In this document: positions 35,919 through 48,900 of the stretch, piece by piece
Position numbering within the stretch: position 1 is the first letter of the stretch
How the letters are laid out: each line of letters begins with the position of its first letter
Source: Lateolabrax maculatus
Taxonomy: Eukaryota; Chordata; Actinopteri; Acropomatiformes; Lateolabracidae
DNA: 64,000 nt
Assembly (NCBI GenBank): GCA_031216445.1
Contig: CM062210.1
Coordinates: 2,219,501 to 2,283,500 of the forward strand
Direction of reading: 5' to 3'
Program-made: the position numbers and the translations under genes
The notes under the pieces: model-generated
Database searches by the model: none
Told to the model about the DNA's origin: nothing
What the model saw: the letters and a program-made list of their open reading frames with translations, nothing else

Positions 35919-38900
35919 ATGCTCTCCCCGAGGTCAGTGGGACGTTTGAGTCGCTAATTACAGGAGCAACGATAACCGTTCGCATATTTACCAGCCAGTT
36001 AATTGTAGGAAATGCAAAGCATGCGTGTAAACTACTACACGTGTTGGTTTGGAGAGATGTTTTGTGGGTTTTTGCTGAATAAATGAAGAAATCAGCTCCA
36101 CCTGGGAGCAGTTAACCAGGCCCCAACTGGGTGGGGATTCAGTGTAGACATAAAGGGTGTGCCATGTTCAAACCACTGCCAGAAGAAGTACACAAACAGT
36201 ACAAACAGCTGAAGATATTTCACTGTGGAGAAATATACTTTTCCACACAGTGTGACACTGCTGTGAAGTTACTATAGCAGGTCAAACTATTCACATATAC
36301 TGAGGGTGGGGGGGGAGTATGCAGTTTAAACTTTTAAATATGCATTATATTTTATGAATGTATATGTAATTGATGCATAATCTTACTAAGTAGAAGTTCC
36401 CAAACAGTTCAGGTTTATTATCCATATTAGAAAAGGTCAGGAGCAGGAAACATTTTATCATCTATTTGTTTAGCCTTTTTGCTAAGCCTAACTCTATCTG
36501 ACAACACACTATATATATAAAGGAGGACTTTAATCAAAAATAAACTTAAATATACATAAAATGAATTAAAGAGGGTTTTTGTTCATATTATTGTTATTAC
36601 AATAACAAAGTGTACAAAAAGGAGGTAGATAATGAACTAAAGTTGCCAATTGTTCATCAATCAATACAAGAACATCATTTCTACAGAATATACAAGTGTT
36701 GTAAAAAATAAGTTAATGTTAAGTAACGAGTGAAATATTTTTCTCTGTTTAATGGAGTAAAAGTCTTAAAAGTGGAAATAGAGTTTATGAGGTATTATTG
36801 TCTGGATTACCTGTGCTTCGTTTCTTTCCTCTTGTGTTTCTAATGGAACCCGTTGGAGCAGATGATTTCTAAATAAGCTGTGTAACCTCAGGGTTTGTTA
36901 TGTCCTCATGTTGGGCCGCAGGTTCCTGCTGCTGCGGTCGGCTGCGTCCTTGACGACCAGGTTGTTCTGCACAGGCGGCGTGTCGAAGCTGGGCAAGGCG
37001 CCCGACATGGTCGAAGGTAAGACCGCAAGACTATTTGAGTTTTGGATTGTTGGTTGGACCGAACAAGTGATCTGAAGACATCATCTTGGGCTTCAGGAAT
37101 CCGTGACAGGCATTTTTCTGCATTTTATGACATTTTTGGTCAAACCTTTTGATTAATAAATTCAAGAGAAGAGTTGGCAGATTAATTGATAATAAAATAA
37201 ATAATCGTCATTTGCATCTCTAGTGAACTCCCTACTGAAGTCAGGACAGCAGAGTCACAGGCGGAAAACACCTGAACATGCTAATGTCTCTAAAAACAAA
37301 CCCACAAAGCACAAATTACTGTGACATTGATCCCAGTTTTAGTTGTTTGTTCTGAGACGGATGTACTTTAAATTTCTGATGACGTGTAGCTCTTGCAGCT
37401 CCTATGAAGGTGTAAGTGCTTTGGACGAAAGTGTCGAATTAATGGATTGAAATGCAACATGTTTAATGTGAATCGGATGCAGATGGGTTGGTGTCCTCAT
37501 ACATCCAGCCTCATCCCTCTTTCGATCATTTGTGTTTCTCCACAGGAAATCCACTTTTACACGTTTCAAATGGTGTGTGTTGGTAAACCAAGACAAATCC
37601 TAACATCTTACCTGTAGTAATTCTCTTCTAATTTGCCCTAATTGCACGTTAATTCCTTCTGCATGTTTCCCCTCTGACCGACTGAACAACCGTTCTCTTT
37701 TACCTGAAGCGCACCTTGTTTCGTGTACAGCAGCTTTTTTACTGTGTACCTCTTTTGGATTTAATGTTCTCGCCGGCTGGATTTTCTCCTCCTGCTCCAC
37801 AGTCGAGTTTAACCTTCCCTGCAGCACTCGTTGGTGGTCTGTTAACCGTCTTTTTTCTTCCTTCTGTGGCGCTGAACTTCAGTTTTTTGTTACAGCTGGT
37901 TCCCACATGACAGTTAGGGTTAGGGTCTCTATTTGACTGCTTCTTTCCTCGGTGTTGTTTCATATTGTCTCACTGTTTGGGCCTAAATAAACTGCATCCT
38001 CTAGGCAAGAACTAAGGACATTTTACTATTTACGTCATTAAGTGGTAAATTTAAACATGATTAGTAAAGATGACATTAATATCTATTAATGTCTTTTATC
38101 TGTGGCATTTATTGTTACTGGTTTCCCTGAAGACTCCAGCTGTAACAACAGTTAGTTTCAGTAAGTTTCAGTTTATGAGACTCTGCTCTGACAGCGACAG
38201 TATGAAACACGTAGCCTTGAACTTTCCCTGCAGCACACACACATCCTCAGATAAACAGGCTCCCACACAGAAGATCTGACTGTTTCTTTTGTGTTTTTCA
38301 GTGCGGAACAGGCTGAGAGAAATCGTGGGAGCTTCCACTAACTGGAGGTACTGAACCATCCGTGTCAAAGCACCAAGAAAACACAACAATATTTGTGCTG
38401 TTTTGTTTCATTTGTTTTTTGCGGGTCACCAAGATCTTTTGTTATTGTGTCTAATGACTAGCACTAAATATAGATGTATTAATATTTTTGCTCTGCTTCA
38501 TTTATTTGACTTTTTACACATGATTTCCTGATATGATATGATGCAATATTATACAACTAATCTACCCAGTACCTAACGTTGACTCCATATTGACCAACTA
38601 CAACATAAAAAGCTCTTATATGTATTTATTAGTGATAAAACTGAATAATATAATATTCAATAATAATACAACACTTTGAAAGGAGCTATTCTGGATAATG
38701 AGACATTTCTGTCGAAAAAAAAGTATGCTACTAAAAAGCCCCTCAAGTTCCCAAAATTTGAGTGAGTATTTTTTGATCTAAAACTGACTCTGACTCACTT
38801 TATTTCAATAACTAATCTTCATATTTAAAAAGAAAATGGAAGATAAATTTTGAAAAGACGGACGAAACATCTGCACATTGCATATCTGCTCTTGTGACAT

Positions 38901-39260
38901 GTATGTTTTACTTTTTTACAAATATTATAATTTTTTTATCTTTTTTAGCCCAACTTTAGGAACACGTCACGCTGGATTTCACTCATATTAATTGTGTATG
39001 TGAAAAATAAACCTTTGAAACTCTGGAAGACAAATTTTGTCTCTTTAAAGTCTTTATATTTACAACATGTTCATTGATGCCGTGTGCAGTGACCACCAGC
39101 AGGCCATGTCGGAGCGCCTGTCGCTGTCGTCCATGTTGGCAAAGTCTCAAAACGACCTTCCAGCCAAAACGATGAAGGACAGCTACCTGGAGGTCCACCT
39201 GCCCCTGGGCTCCGAGCCACAGCTCCGAGAGAAATACCTGACCTTCCACAACACCGTCAG

Positions 39261-39304
<44 letters not shown>

Positions 39305-42212
39305 CGGTAGGTAAACAGACTTCGTCTAACTCCTCTTCTGTCTCTTTCCAGGTTTGGTCGAATCCTGGAGGACTTGGACAGTTTAGCAGGTAACACACAG
39401 CAATAACATCTGTTATAACTGGACAGGAAGTTCAACACAGTCCAACAATAACACGTTTTTTCTTCTTCCTCGTGTCGCTCCTCAGTCCTCATCTCCTACT
39501 CTCACACCTACAATGCGGCGCTGAAGAGGTCTCCTCTGTCCATCGTCACCGCCCTGGTGGACAAGATCGGTGAGAGTCTGTCAGGTTTAGGCAACACTCA
39601 CGCCTACACTTTGTTTTGTTTGGTCTGAACTCTGATCCAGTGTCCAGTACTTTACTGAAGTACACATTTGAGGCACTTCCCTGAAAATGTCTGAAACATT
39701 TCATAGTTTCAGCTTCTCAGATGTGAAGATTTGCTGCTTTTTGTCGTCTTAAATGATGAGTATAATGAGATGACAAAACAAGACGTCTGAAGGTGACACT
39801 TTAAGCTCTGTTTAATTGTGACTGTAATATAGAATAAACATTACTTTTAGTGAATTGAAATGAAGGTGAACATCCAGGCCCTTCTACTCATAACGATTAG
39901 TCAGTTAATTAATTTATTAATTGACAGAAAATGTATCGACAACAATTTTGTTAATCAGTTAATCGTTTAACTTGTTTATTAAGCATCAATCTTAAATATC
40001 ATTTGATGGTTTCAGTATCTAATGTGTGAAAAAAACGGCATTTCTTTCTGTTTTATATCCAACAAAACAAGATGTTTGAAGGTGCCAACCTTATCATCAA
40101 AAAAATAAATAAGAATCAGATTTAGATTTATTACCAAGTAGTTTTAAAAAACAAGGAATTTGACACTTCAGACTTTTACATGTTGTTTTTTTTCTTTTTT
40201 GTCGGGCAGACATGAGGCAGCACGTCATCTATCCTGACTGCGACATCAAGTTCACCGGTCATGTGACGTGGGTGGGAAAGACCTCTATTGAAGCCAAGAT
40301 GCACATGTCCCAGGTAGGCACCCTCCCCCTGTCTGCTTTAACAGCATCCTGCGACCTTTTGGTGAGCAGCAAGATCCATTACAGCTGCAGAGACGAAGAA
40401 ATTAAAACACTTCACCAAGAACCACAGCTGAGAATAAAGCCGTCATCGTCCCTCTCAGACTGTTTGATTGATCACGTGATCACTTGTAAACTCAGCTTAG
40501 AAGCACTACAGAAATATTATAATCTGAACAATGTGACTCTTCTTTCAGTACCACGATGGAGCTTATTCCCCAGTCCTGGATGCTACGTTTGTCATGGTGG
40601 CTCGGGATCCAGAAAACAAGAGGCAGGACGCTTTTCATGAGTGCAAAGTTTTTATTTAAATCAAAGTATTAGGGGAGATTTCTGACCGTGAGCTGTCAGA
40701 GGGAGAATTATAAAAAGTTTCTTCTTCTTTATTTCAGGGCAGCTTTCGTAAATCCACTGAGGCCAGAAGGACCAGAGGAGGAGAAGATCTTCCAGGAAGG
40801 AGAAGGTATGAGATCCTGACACAACCTTGGTTAAGATAAGAAGTATTCAGTTCCTTTACTTTAGTATAAAAGTATTAATACCTCACTGTGAAACACTTAA
40901 GTAAAAGTGTTATCAGGAAAATGTGAGCATGCATTTTCAGATAACTGTACGGAAGTAAAAGGGACAATATTTTCCTCTGAGAAGTAGCGGAGTAGAAGCA
41001 TACAGGTGCATGATGTGAAAATACTCAAGTAAAGTACAAGTACCTTGTCTTTTCTCCTTATTGTGTGTGTGTGTGTGTGTGTTGTATGTTTGTGGTCTCC
41101 AGCTAATAAATCCCGCCGTGTGGAGCTGAGTACTGCGTCGCTGCTGAAGGTGGCTCCCACAGACGAGGAGAGGAAGATCGTACACAGTCTGTTCCTCAAC
41201 ACGCTGGACACAAAGTACGACTGAGTTACTATAACATTAAATCTGCCTGGTGAGGTGCAGGTTTGGAGTTTTGAAGTTTTTTTTTTTGTACACAATCCAG
41301 GGATGCAGGGTTGTGTTCAGGCTGTCGTACAATTAGAGAGGTTAATTATTTAGTGTGTTATTTCAGGATACACTGTCACCGTCTTCTCCTCCTGCAGGAC
41401 GGTCAGTTTCCGCAGCAGAGTTCTGCCTCCAAACTCGGTGTGGATGGAAGACGCCAAACTGAAAGGACTGGAGATCTGCCACCCTCAGGTGAGAGGAAGA
41501 AACAGCTGGAAGCTTTGCAAAGTTACTTAATCCGTGTAGACACTGATGTGCCCATTGAAATGTTGTGAGACCTTGTTGTATTTATTATGAGGGCTTCTAT
41601 ATATTTTATGTTTATTGATGCTGTTTTTCACTTGCCTTGTAAATGTATCCTTACAGGTTATTCTCCTTGGTGTAATTGGTGTTGGGGAGTGGGGTTGGTC
41701 CATATTTACACTATAAAATTAGGGTTTTAAATACGTATTACAGTGGCCAGTTTTCCTCATAATTTCTCCAAACCATTTCTCCAGGTGTTGTCCAATCATT
41801 TAGTTTATTATGCCCTTGATCCATAAATCATTTGACGAGTTTCTGTGTGTGTTGACCAGGAGAGGAACATCTTCAACAGAATATTTGGAGGTTTTCTGAT
41901 GAGGAAAGCGTACGAGTTGGGCTGGGCCAACGCCTGCTCCTACGGGTGAGAGCTTTTCAAGAAAAGACACAACATCACGCTCAAGCAGAATGTTAGTTTG
42001 ATGTTAAATAGTTTGTTGTCCCTCCCCTGGCGGGCTGCAGAGGATGTCGGCCGAGTCTGGTGGCGGTGGATGATATCCTCTTCCAGAAACCCGTGGAGAT
42101 CGGCTCCCTGCTGCTGCTCTCATCACAGGTCCCAGAGTCTGTTTCTAACAACTTGAAACACATTCATTCTGCTTTTTGTGCTTCAGCAGCGTTTGTTTTC
42201 CACCAGCAGTTA

Positions 42213-42245
<33 letters not shown>

Positions 42246-42417
42246 GGTGTGTGTTTTTCAGGTGTGTTACACACAGCAGAAGTACATCCAGGTCAGAGTT
42301 CACACCGAGGTGTTCGACCCGCTGAGCCGCCAGCACAACACCACCAACGTCTTCCACTTCACCTTCTTATCTGACCGCGACGTCCCCAACATCATCCCTA
42401 TGACATATGGAGGTGAG

Positions 42418-42475
<58 letters not shown>

Positions 42476-43208
42476 GCCCTGGTCCACCACGCTCACATAT
42501 TTTAGTGTTGCTCATCTTCTGGTATTCAGCCTTTTCAGGAAAAACTGGGGCTTCTAATGTCAACAATATTAGGTTTAGTTATGATTTTTTCTGAAGAAGC
42601 TTACAGAAAATATGACCAAATATTAGCTTTAGACTAAATGTTCTTCTCATGGACGCTGTTAACTGTCTGCTCTCCATGGAAAAAACAACTTAAACCCTTC
42701 AAGGGTGAAAAATACAGGATGAAATGAGGCTGTTACTCTCAGGACGCAGCAGTGGTGGAAGAAGTATTAACTCCTTTATTTCCTGTTGGGTTGTTTAATC
42801 TGCAGCAATGCATCATGGTCTATAAGATCATCACGTGTTTGTAGCGTCGCCGTCCTGTGAGAACCTCGTATCTCTAAAAAGTCGACAGAAAAACAGCCTG
42901 TTTTCAGCTTTGTGACGATGCTTTTTCCAGCTGATCCCAGAGGGTTTGAAACTGTTTATTTAGCTTCAGAAGGAGAATTTTGTCAGCACATAAAGGAACT
43001 CTTCATCCTTCACTTCATCACAAACATTCACCATCAACGCATGTGGAGATACAAGGTCAGGTCAAAAACTCGTTAGGAGGGTTTAATGAACTGATCCCGT
43101 GTGTTTGTCTGTGTTGAATCCATCTGAAATGTTTGATGTGTTTGTCTGACAGAGTCGATGTTGTACCTGGACGGGAAGAGACACTTTAATCAGGCCGTGG
43201 AGCACTGA
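35919..43208 (+). CDS. acot9: Acyl-CoA thioesterase 9, mitochondrial
   Basis: Fifteen exons: 35919-35932, 36922-37016, 38302-38347, 39090-39260, 39352-39389, 39486-39569, 40210-40313, 40549-40622, 40738-40805, 41103-41214, 41398-41488, 41860-41945, 42041-42128, 42262-42412 and 43153-43208. They sum to 425 aa. The N-terminus MLSPRFLLLRSAASLTTRLF is basic and hydroxylated, a mitochondrial presequence. Family blocks follow: VRNRLREIVGASTNW, KDSYLEVHLPLGSEP, NTVRFGRILEDLDSLA, SPLSIVTALVDKIDM, FTGHVTWVGKTSIE, ATFVMVARDPENK, FRSRVLPPNSVWMEDAKL, ERNIFNRIFGGFLMRKAYEL, VAVDDILFQKPVEIGSLLLL and ESMLYLDGKRHFN. Two hotdog folds (about residues 90-215 and 280-400) hydrolyse acyl-CoAs to free acid and CoA in the mitochondrion. 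The intron after 40622 appears to start with GC; a GT donor 18 bp downstream is the alternative and would add six residues. Other introns are GT-AG. Confidence 0.94.
37017..38301 (+). other. acot9: acot9 intron 2, old repeat content
   Basis: No coding sequence. The part at about 37100-37220 ('gattaataaattcaag', 'attaattgataataaaataa', 'gcatctctagtg') resembles the 3' end of the teleost repeat that begins 'gggctgcaac' in its complete form. Confidence 0.4.
39895..40120. repeat. Degenerate teleost interspersed repeat in acot9 intron 6
   Basis: Contains 'gattagtcagttaattaat', 'ttgttaatcagttaatcg' and 'caacaaaacaagatgtttg', the diverged hallmarks of the family also seen at 47760-48000 and 58226-58580. 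Confidence 0.45.
40832..41047. mobile_element. MITE-like remnant in acot9 intron 9
   Basis: 'gaagtattcagttcctttac' through 'cacttaagtaaaagtg' to 'aaaatactcaagtaaagtac' matches the internal pattern of the 53113-53555 element. The ends have eroded. Confidence 0.5.
42421..42474. repeat. (CA)n microsatellite
   Basis: Pure CA run of about 27 units beginning eight bases after the acot9 exon 14 donor (GTGAGC at 42413). Confidence 0.95.
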
Positions 43209-43790
43209 AGGCAACACGTCTACTGCCGGCCGAGCGTCTGACCAACGAGGTCTTAGTGCGTGTGTGTGTGTGTGTGTGTGTGTGTCAGGTCAGCTGAGAT
43301 GAATGAAAGCTGTATAAACCCTTTTTATATCACTCTTTGTTAACTTCACAGGAGCCGCATGTTCATGTTGGATTCCTGTAACTTTATGTTTCCTGGTGGT
43401 TTACATTTTGGTGCACAGCCGACCTCTGCAGTGCAACAGAGAGGCCGCTTTTTTTTTCATTCATATATTTTATTTACTCTTTGTTTCACAGTTGTAACCA
43501 TGGTGACAACTACACGTAAACGTTTACAGCTTATCAACAACCGTCATGTTTGACTGGTGAAGGTGAAGCAAACGTTCAGCTTCCTGGCCTTGTTGTAACC
43601 TCATATTTTCCCTGATTCGCATGGCTTTACAGTTATGTTATATTTTTATATTCTACTGCTGCTTATACGCACACTTTTGGTTGAATCAGAAGCTTCATTC
43701 TGAATGTGTCAGACTGCTGCGAGAGGGAGGAGGACTTCTGAAGTCGTGTATTTACTCAAATGCAATAAATGAATTCTTATTTATTGGGAC
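43209..43790 (+). other. acot9: acot9 3' UTR with poly(A) signal at 43764-43769
   Basis: AATAAA lies about 560 bp past the stop. No later gene intrudes before the pdha1 promoter, so this is the probable transcript end. Confidence 0.55.
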
Positions 43791-44440
43791 TTTACAGTTG
43801 TTCTTGTGTCTTTGCTTTCATTATATTTCATTCATTATTTTTGACCAATATTTTAATTAGTTAATGTTTTAATTAATCATGCTTATATAGTATATGCATG
43901 AAAACATGTACATATATGTGTGTATATCTGTTTTGTGTCGTGGAAACTGAAATCTCAGTTCTTGTCTAGTGCAGGTGAGAGTTGGAAGTTAAATACTGAA
44001 TGACACAATATTCAGGCCTTTCAGGTTTAACTCCTTTTAAGATGAGTTTTCTTTAGTCTTTAGTTTCACAACAGCTTATCATTTATAATATGGTGGATAA
44101 ATGTAATATTAATATAAAACACGTCATTATAACAAGAATTTCCCTTACATTTGTTAAAGGAATTTGAACATTATGTTAAAACCACTGTATCTTCTGTTAA
44201 CAAAAAGGCCTTTAAAACCTGCCTGTAATCTCTAATCTGCCTAAACACTTCAGATCAGTTCCTGTAATTAGTCTAAATTAACGATCACCTGGTGTTTCTT
44301 TTCATCTACATTACTGTTTAAATAATTGGCATGGACTATTTTCATTTATTTATATATTTTTTATTTATTTTTATCTCTTCAGGTTATTTCAAAAATGATT
44401 TATGTATTTTTGTATTAAATTAAATAAATTTCCCGGGCAG
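43791..44440. other. Short intergenic spacer, acot9 to pdha1
   Basis: AT-rich; nothing recognised. Confidence 0.6.
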
Positions 44441-44441
44441 C

Positions 44442-44448
44442 TATAAAA
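44442..44448 (+). promoter_or_regulatory. pdha1: pdha1 TATA box
   Basis: TATAAAA within 'gggcagctataaaaacagcg', 152 bp before the start codon. A start site near 44472 would give a leader of about 120 nt. The sequence turns CpG-rich just downstream. Confidence 0.55.
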
Positions 44449-44593
44449 ACAGCGAGGAACCAACGTTCGGCGCCGTCGGTGTCCACGGACCCGTTTGCCA
44501 GACGGACACTAACACGGAATCAGCGGCCAGCAGCGACTAACACCCGACATCCGCTGATTTAATCCCTTCAGAGCCGAGTCGTCGTCCAGTAGC

Positions 44594-45904
44594 ATGCAAA
44601 ACATGTTAACCATTATCTCTAACGCGCTTTGCAGGATCACAGGCCGGAATGTGGTGAGTGTCCGGCGGGTTGGCGTCGAGCTGCGGCCCGTTTCCCGCCT
44701 GGTGCTCGCTGAGAGCCGGCGTGGGGCTGACCTTGTGAGCGGGTCGCTTTGGCTCGTTTGACTCTTTTGCATGTCGTGGTCAGATATTTGATTTAATATA
44801 ATATAATTTCTGCTTGCTTATTGTTGACTGGCGGAATGGGGAGTTAGACGCGGTCGGGAGCTACAGCCGCTGTTTGTCTCTCTGTCTCTCTGTCTCTCTG
44901 TATCTTTGTCTCTGTCGCTGTTTGTGTCTCTGCAGTTAATCTTTTAATTTGTCTGGTCTGCGGTGGTTCGCCTTCCTCGAGCAGCTTTTACTGAAGGAGA
45001 TGCACTGATGTGATCAATACTGACCAATATCCGCTTTAAAATGCAACTTTCCACGTGTTAAATATAAAACAACCACCAGATATCACAAGAGCTGTGGTGA
45101 CATGTAACTAAAGACATTTAAAATGCACATTTAATGCAACTTTAAAGCCTTTTTCGATACATTTCAGAGGCAAATATTGTACTTTACCTTACAACCACGT
45201 GATGATTTTATAGACCATGATGCATTGCTGCAGATTAAACTACACAACAGGATGTAAAGAAGTTAAAATGATCTCAACCTTAAACATCTACAGCAGGAAA
45301 ATGCTGCAGGAATATTAATCCAGAAACATCATAACTGCAACATAAATGCTTTTTGTTAAGTAAAAAGCAAAGTGTACTTTAAGTAAGGTTTTGAAAGCAG
45401 GACTTTCATGTGTAAAAACCTTATTAAAGTCTATTTGTAAAGACAATATGAAGTCCTGAAAGATAATTTAAGTGGATGTGAGTTTTGTGCCATTAAATTA
45501 ATGTTTTGTTCATTTGAAAATCTTTCAGAACTTTGGCAAATCTGTGAAACAGAAAAAGATGTGTCAGGTTTTATCCATGCAGCTCTCGATCTGAAGCTGC
45601 TGTGGTTTGATTTGTTAAACCTGGATTGGATGTCGCTCTGTGAGATCTGTTAAATCTTTTTAATAGTTATTAAAACAAACGTTCATTTTTCCAGAGAGAA
45701 ACTTTTACAACTGTAACTTCACGTGAATCTCAACTGCATCTAAATAGAAGATATTGGTTTCAGTCACAGCACATCAGTGTGTCCACATTTATCCGCATGC
45801 TTTTTCTAACAGCTGAAGCCAGCAGCTTGTTTCACTGACAGCAGAGATCCTACAGTCTTTTTTTTTTTTTTTAAACTAATTTGGCAAACGTCAGCTGTAA
45901 TTAT

Positions 45905-45942
<38 letters not shown>

Positions 45943-48900
45943 ATTCTACAAATTATGCAAATTTGCACTGAAAGTGGATACATACACATTTAGTTTGTCT
46001 AATCCTAAAAACAAACCTCTGTGTGACTGTAGGAACCCTGTTGTGTTGCTTCACTGTTGCTTTTTCATTCTCTCCTTTCGGCTTACACACACACACACAC
46101 ACACCTATTTATTTCTTGCTTTTCTGCCTCCTCTCCCTCCACCTCCTCCCCCCCGCCTGAACCCTAGGGAGCCCAAACGGTGTCCGAGGTAAGCAGCCCG
46201 TTGCTCAGCTCATGTTTGTGCGTAGGTTCGGTCCTGCGCTTCTTCCTCTAACGTGCTTCCAAACTAGCTCATAAACGAAATCTCAGTAAAACACAATAGA
46301 TGTAAAATATTGTTCCCTGTGCTTAGATGCACCAATCACAACTGTTTGACTGTTTAGTTGAATTGAAAAAAGCATGTCTGTATTTTTTATTTTCTTTACA
46401 CAGCAATGTTATGATAGTATATCTACTGATCTGTGGTAGAAGGTTAGTGCAGTGATATTTTTTTATTGGCACAACATTTATTATTTTTTAGCTCTTCAGC
46501 ATGCGTAGTAAAAAAGTTATTGTCACCAGTTACAGAGAATAGTTTGGTAACCAGCCCCCAAAGAATTTAGTGACATTATTATAAAGAAATATTATTAATC
46601 AACATCTAAATATTCATCAAATCAACAGTGAAGGGCCTGTGGATCAGTATTGATGCTTTTGTCCCAGATTTTTTTTAAATTTGAGTAAAATAACTTTCTA
46701 ATATGTCAGACTTGGTGAAACAGATCAAGTTTCAGTTTTTGAAGTTTAAAGTAAAATCCTGTGTCTTTCTGACTACCTATTGGGGTGTTTACACTGGAGG
46801 AAATTAATGTTCATAAACTCCTGGAGCCCAAAGTCACATTTGTAAATTACTCATTGGCACCCAAAGAGGTTCAGTTTCTTATCACATAAATCAGAAAAGC
46901 AGCAAATCTCTACAGTAGAAATGGCGGAATGAGGGAATGTTTGCAGTTTTTGCCTCAATTATCAACATATCTGCAAATTTAAATCGACTAAATGTGTTGA
47001 TGCCGTTCACAATTTATCAAGCCCATGTTTGTTTTTTCTGGTACATGTTAGGTCTAAGGACAATTAATAGATTAGATTGTTGATCAGCTTCATCAGCATA
47101 TTAATGACTGCAGTAAAGTGAAGCAGTCGCTCGATGGTGTGAAACAACCAGAGATGTAAAAGATGTAAACGGCCAAATCCACCCAGTTAAAATGTTTTTA
47201 AAATGTTGTGCCAGTTTTATAATATCAGGCGAAGCGTAGACACCGTTGGGCTGATGCCAGCCGCCGCGTTTCTCCTTATTTTATCCTCTAGAAGTCATCG
47301 TGTGTGTCTGCTCTCCATGTATCCGCTGCCTCTGAACTCTGTACAGCTCCTCTGGCTGTGCTGTGCTCTGATTGGTTGGCTCCTGTGTTCCCCAGTTGCT
47401 GATTGACCTGTCAGAGTACGTCAATGTAACCTCACCGGCGGCGCCCGCCCTGGCACAGACGCAGCGGCAACCACCTAAACCACCACCAGTCAGAACTAGA
47501 GCACCTGCTGCAGAGTTAGTTAGCGCCCAGACCGACCAGCTAGACAGACCAGTAAGAACACGTGTGGCGTCCTCCATGTCTGCCTGATCACTAACGGGAC
47601 GGGTCCTTTTCGTAGTCCTGGGTCCTTCTTTTATTTTTTTTTTCTTCTGAGAAATGTTTGAAATCAATAACTGAAGATGTCATGAGGAAAGTTGAGGTTA
47701 AAAAAAATAACAACTCACAGAAGTGGTGTTTTTATCATCTTATAGATTTCCTGTAAAACAGGTCTGCAACTAACAATTGTTTGTTTCATGATCTGTACTT
47801 TTTTTGATTTATTGTTTAGTCTATAAAAGTCAGAAATCCCTCACAACTTCTCAGTTCAATCTAACCTTTTTTTTAAATGCTTGTTTTGTCTGATCTAGAA
47901 CCCCAAAATATTAAATTATAGAGTGAAAGCAGAGAAAAGCTCACAGCTGTAACTTGAGGCATTTTTTCTTAAATGAAAAACGATTGATCAGTTATCAGAA
48001 TTTCTGTGTTTCACTTTCCACATAAAGCAGTCCTGACTCAAGGTCTGCTTACTAGCTTTTTGCCTGAGCTTCATCCGTATCACAGACAGAACTATTTGAA
48101 AATGAAGATTTATTTGAAGTGATTGTTTTATGATAGAATTATAAAGGTGGTTAAATATTTCATCGCTCAACAGCCTCGTAACTAATAAATATCACAGAAG
48201 AAAACTGACTAATCACTACTGACTTCATAGGGGTCAAAGGTCATCAACCAGAATGGGGAAAGTTCACTAAAGCATAATCCAGAAATAAAACCAGCAACTT
48301 AAGTAAGGTTTTTTTTCCTCAGACCATTTATTTATTTTGTTTTGTACAGTAAAGACAAACCCGGCGATGTTGACTTCTGAGGTTGCTGGTAAATATTTTC
48401 CCAGAAGCACCCAGTCGTTGGTTCAGAGCCTCAGCTGAAAGCTTTAGCTGGTGTCGTCCTCCCTCCCTTCACACTGACCTCCCCACATCAGACCTGTAGC
48501 TGTCCGGTGCAAACTGAACCACCAGACCTAGAGCTCGACCCCCCCCCCCCTTCCCCCCGACCTCCAGCCCCACTTACCTCCACCCGCTGCGAAGAGGAGG
48601 GCAGCCTTCACGCTGTCTCTGGAAGACTCGTGTGCTTTGTTTTTGTTCTTCATGTGTCAGTGACTGTGAACCGTATGTGTGTCTTTATTTTGATAAAACT
48701 ATTTTTGTCTGTCTTTTGGTTGCCAGGGTGCCAGAGTCGTGGTTTCTCGCTCCTTCGCTGACTTCACCCCTCAGGCGACCTTTGACATCAAGGTGGGTTG
48801 AGACAAACTTCAAAAAAGAACAACAACGGAAGCTAAAAACTTTTTGTAAATGTGTTTTCTTCTCGCCGTCCCGGCCAGTAGAAATGCGACGTGCACCGCC

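Larger units (their letters stand above)
44654..48726 (+). other. pdha1: pdha1 intron 1: repeats around the candidate cassette exons
   Basis: Apart from the candidate exons it contains poly-T runs (about 45859-45872 and 45907-45938), a CA tract near 46085-46104, and a recognisable copy of the teleost repeat at about 47760-48000 ('ctgcaactaacaattgtttg', 'tgcttgttttgtctgatct', 'acgattgatcagttatcag'). Confidence 0.55.

Noticed and set aside
47203..47406. 67-codon open frame just upstream of the pdha1 cassette exon
   Set aside because: It overlaps the acceptor region and is in a different frame from the phase-0 cassette; no conserved motif.
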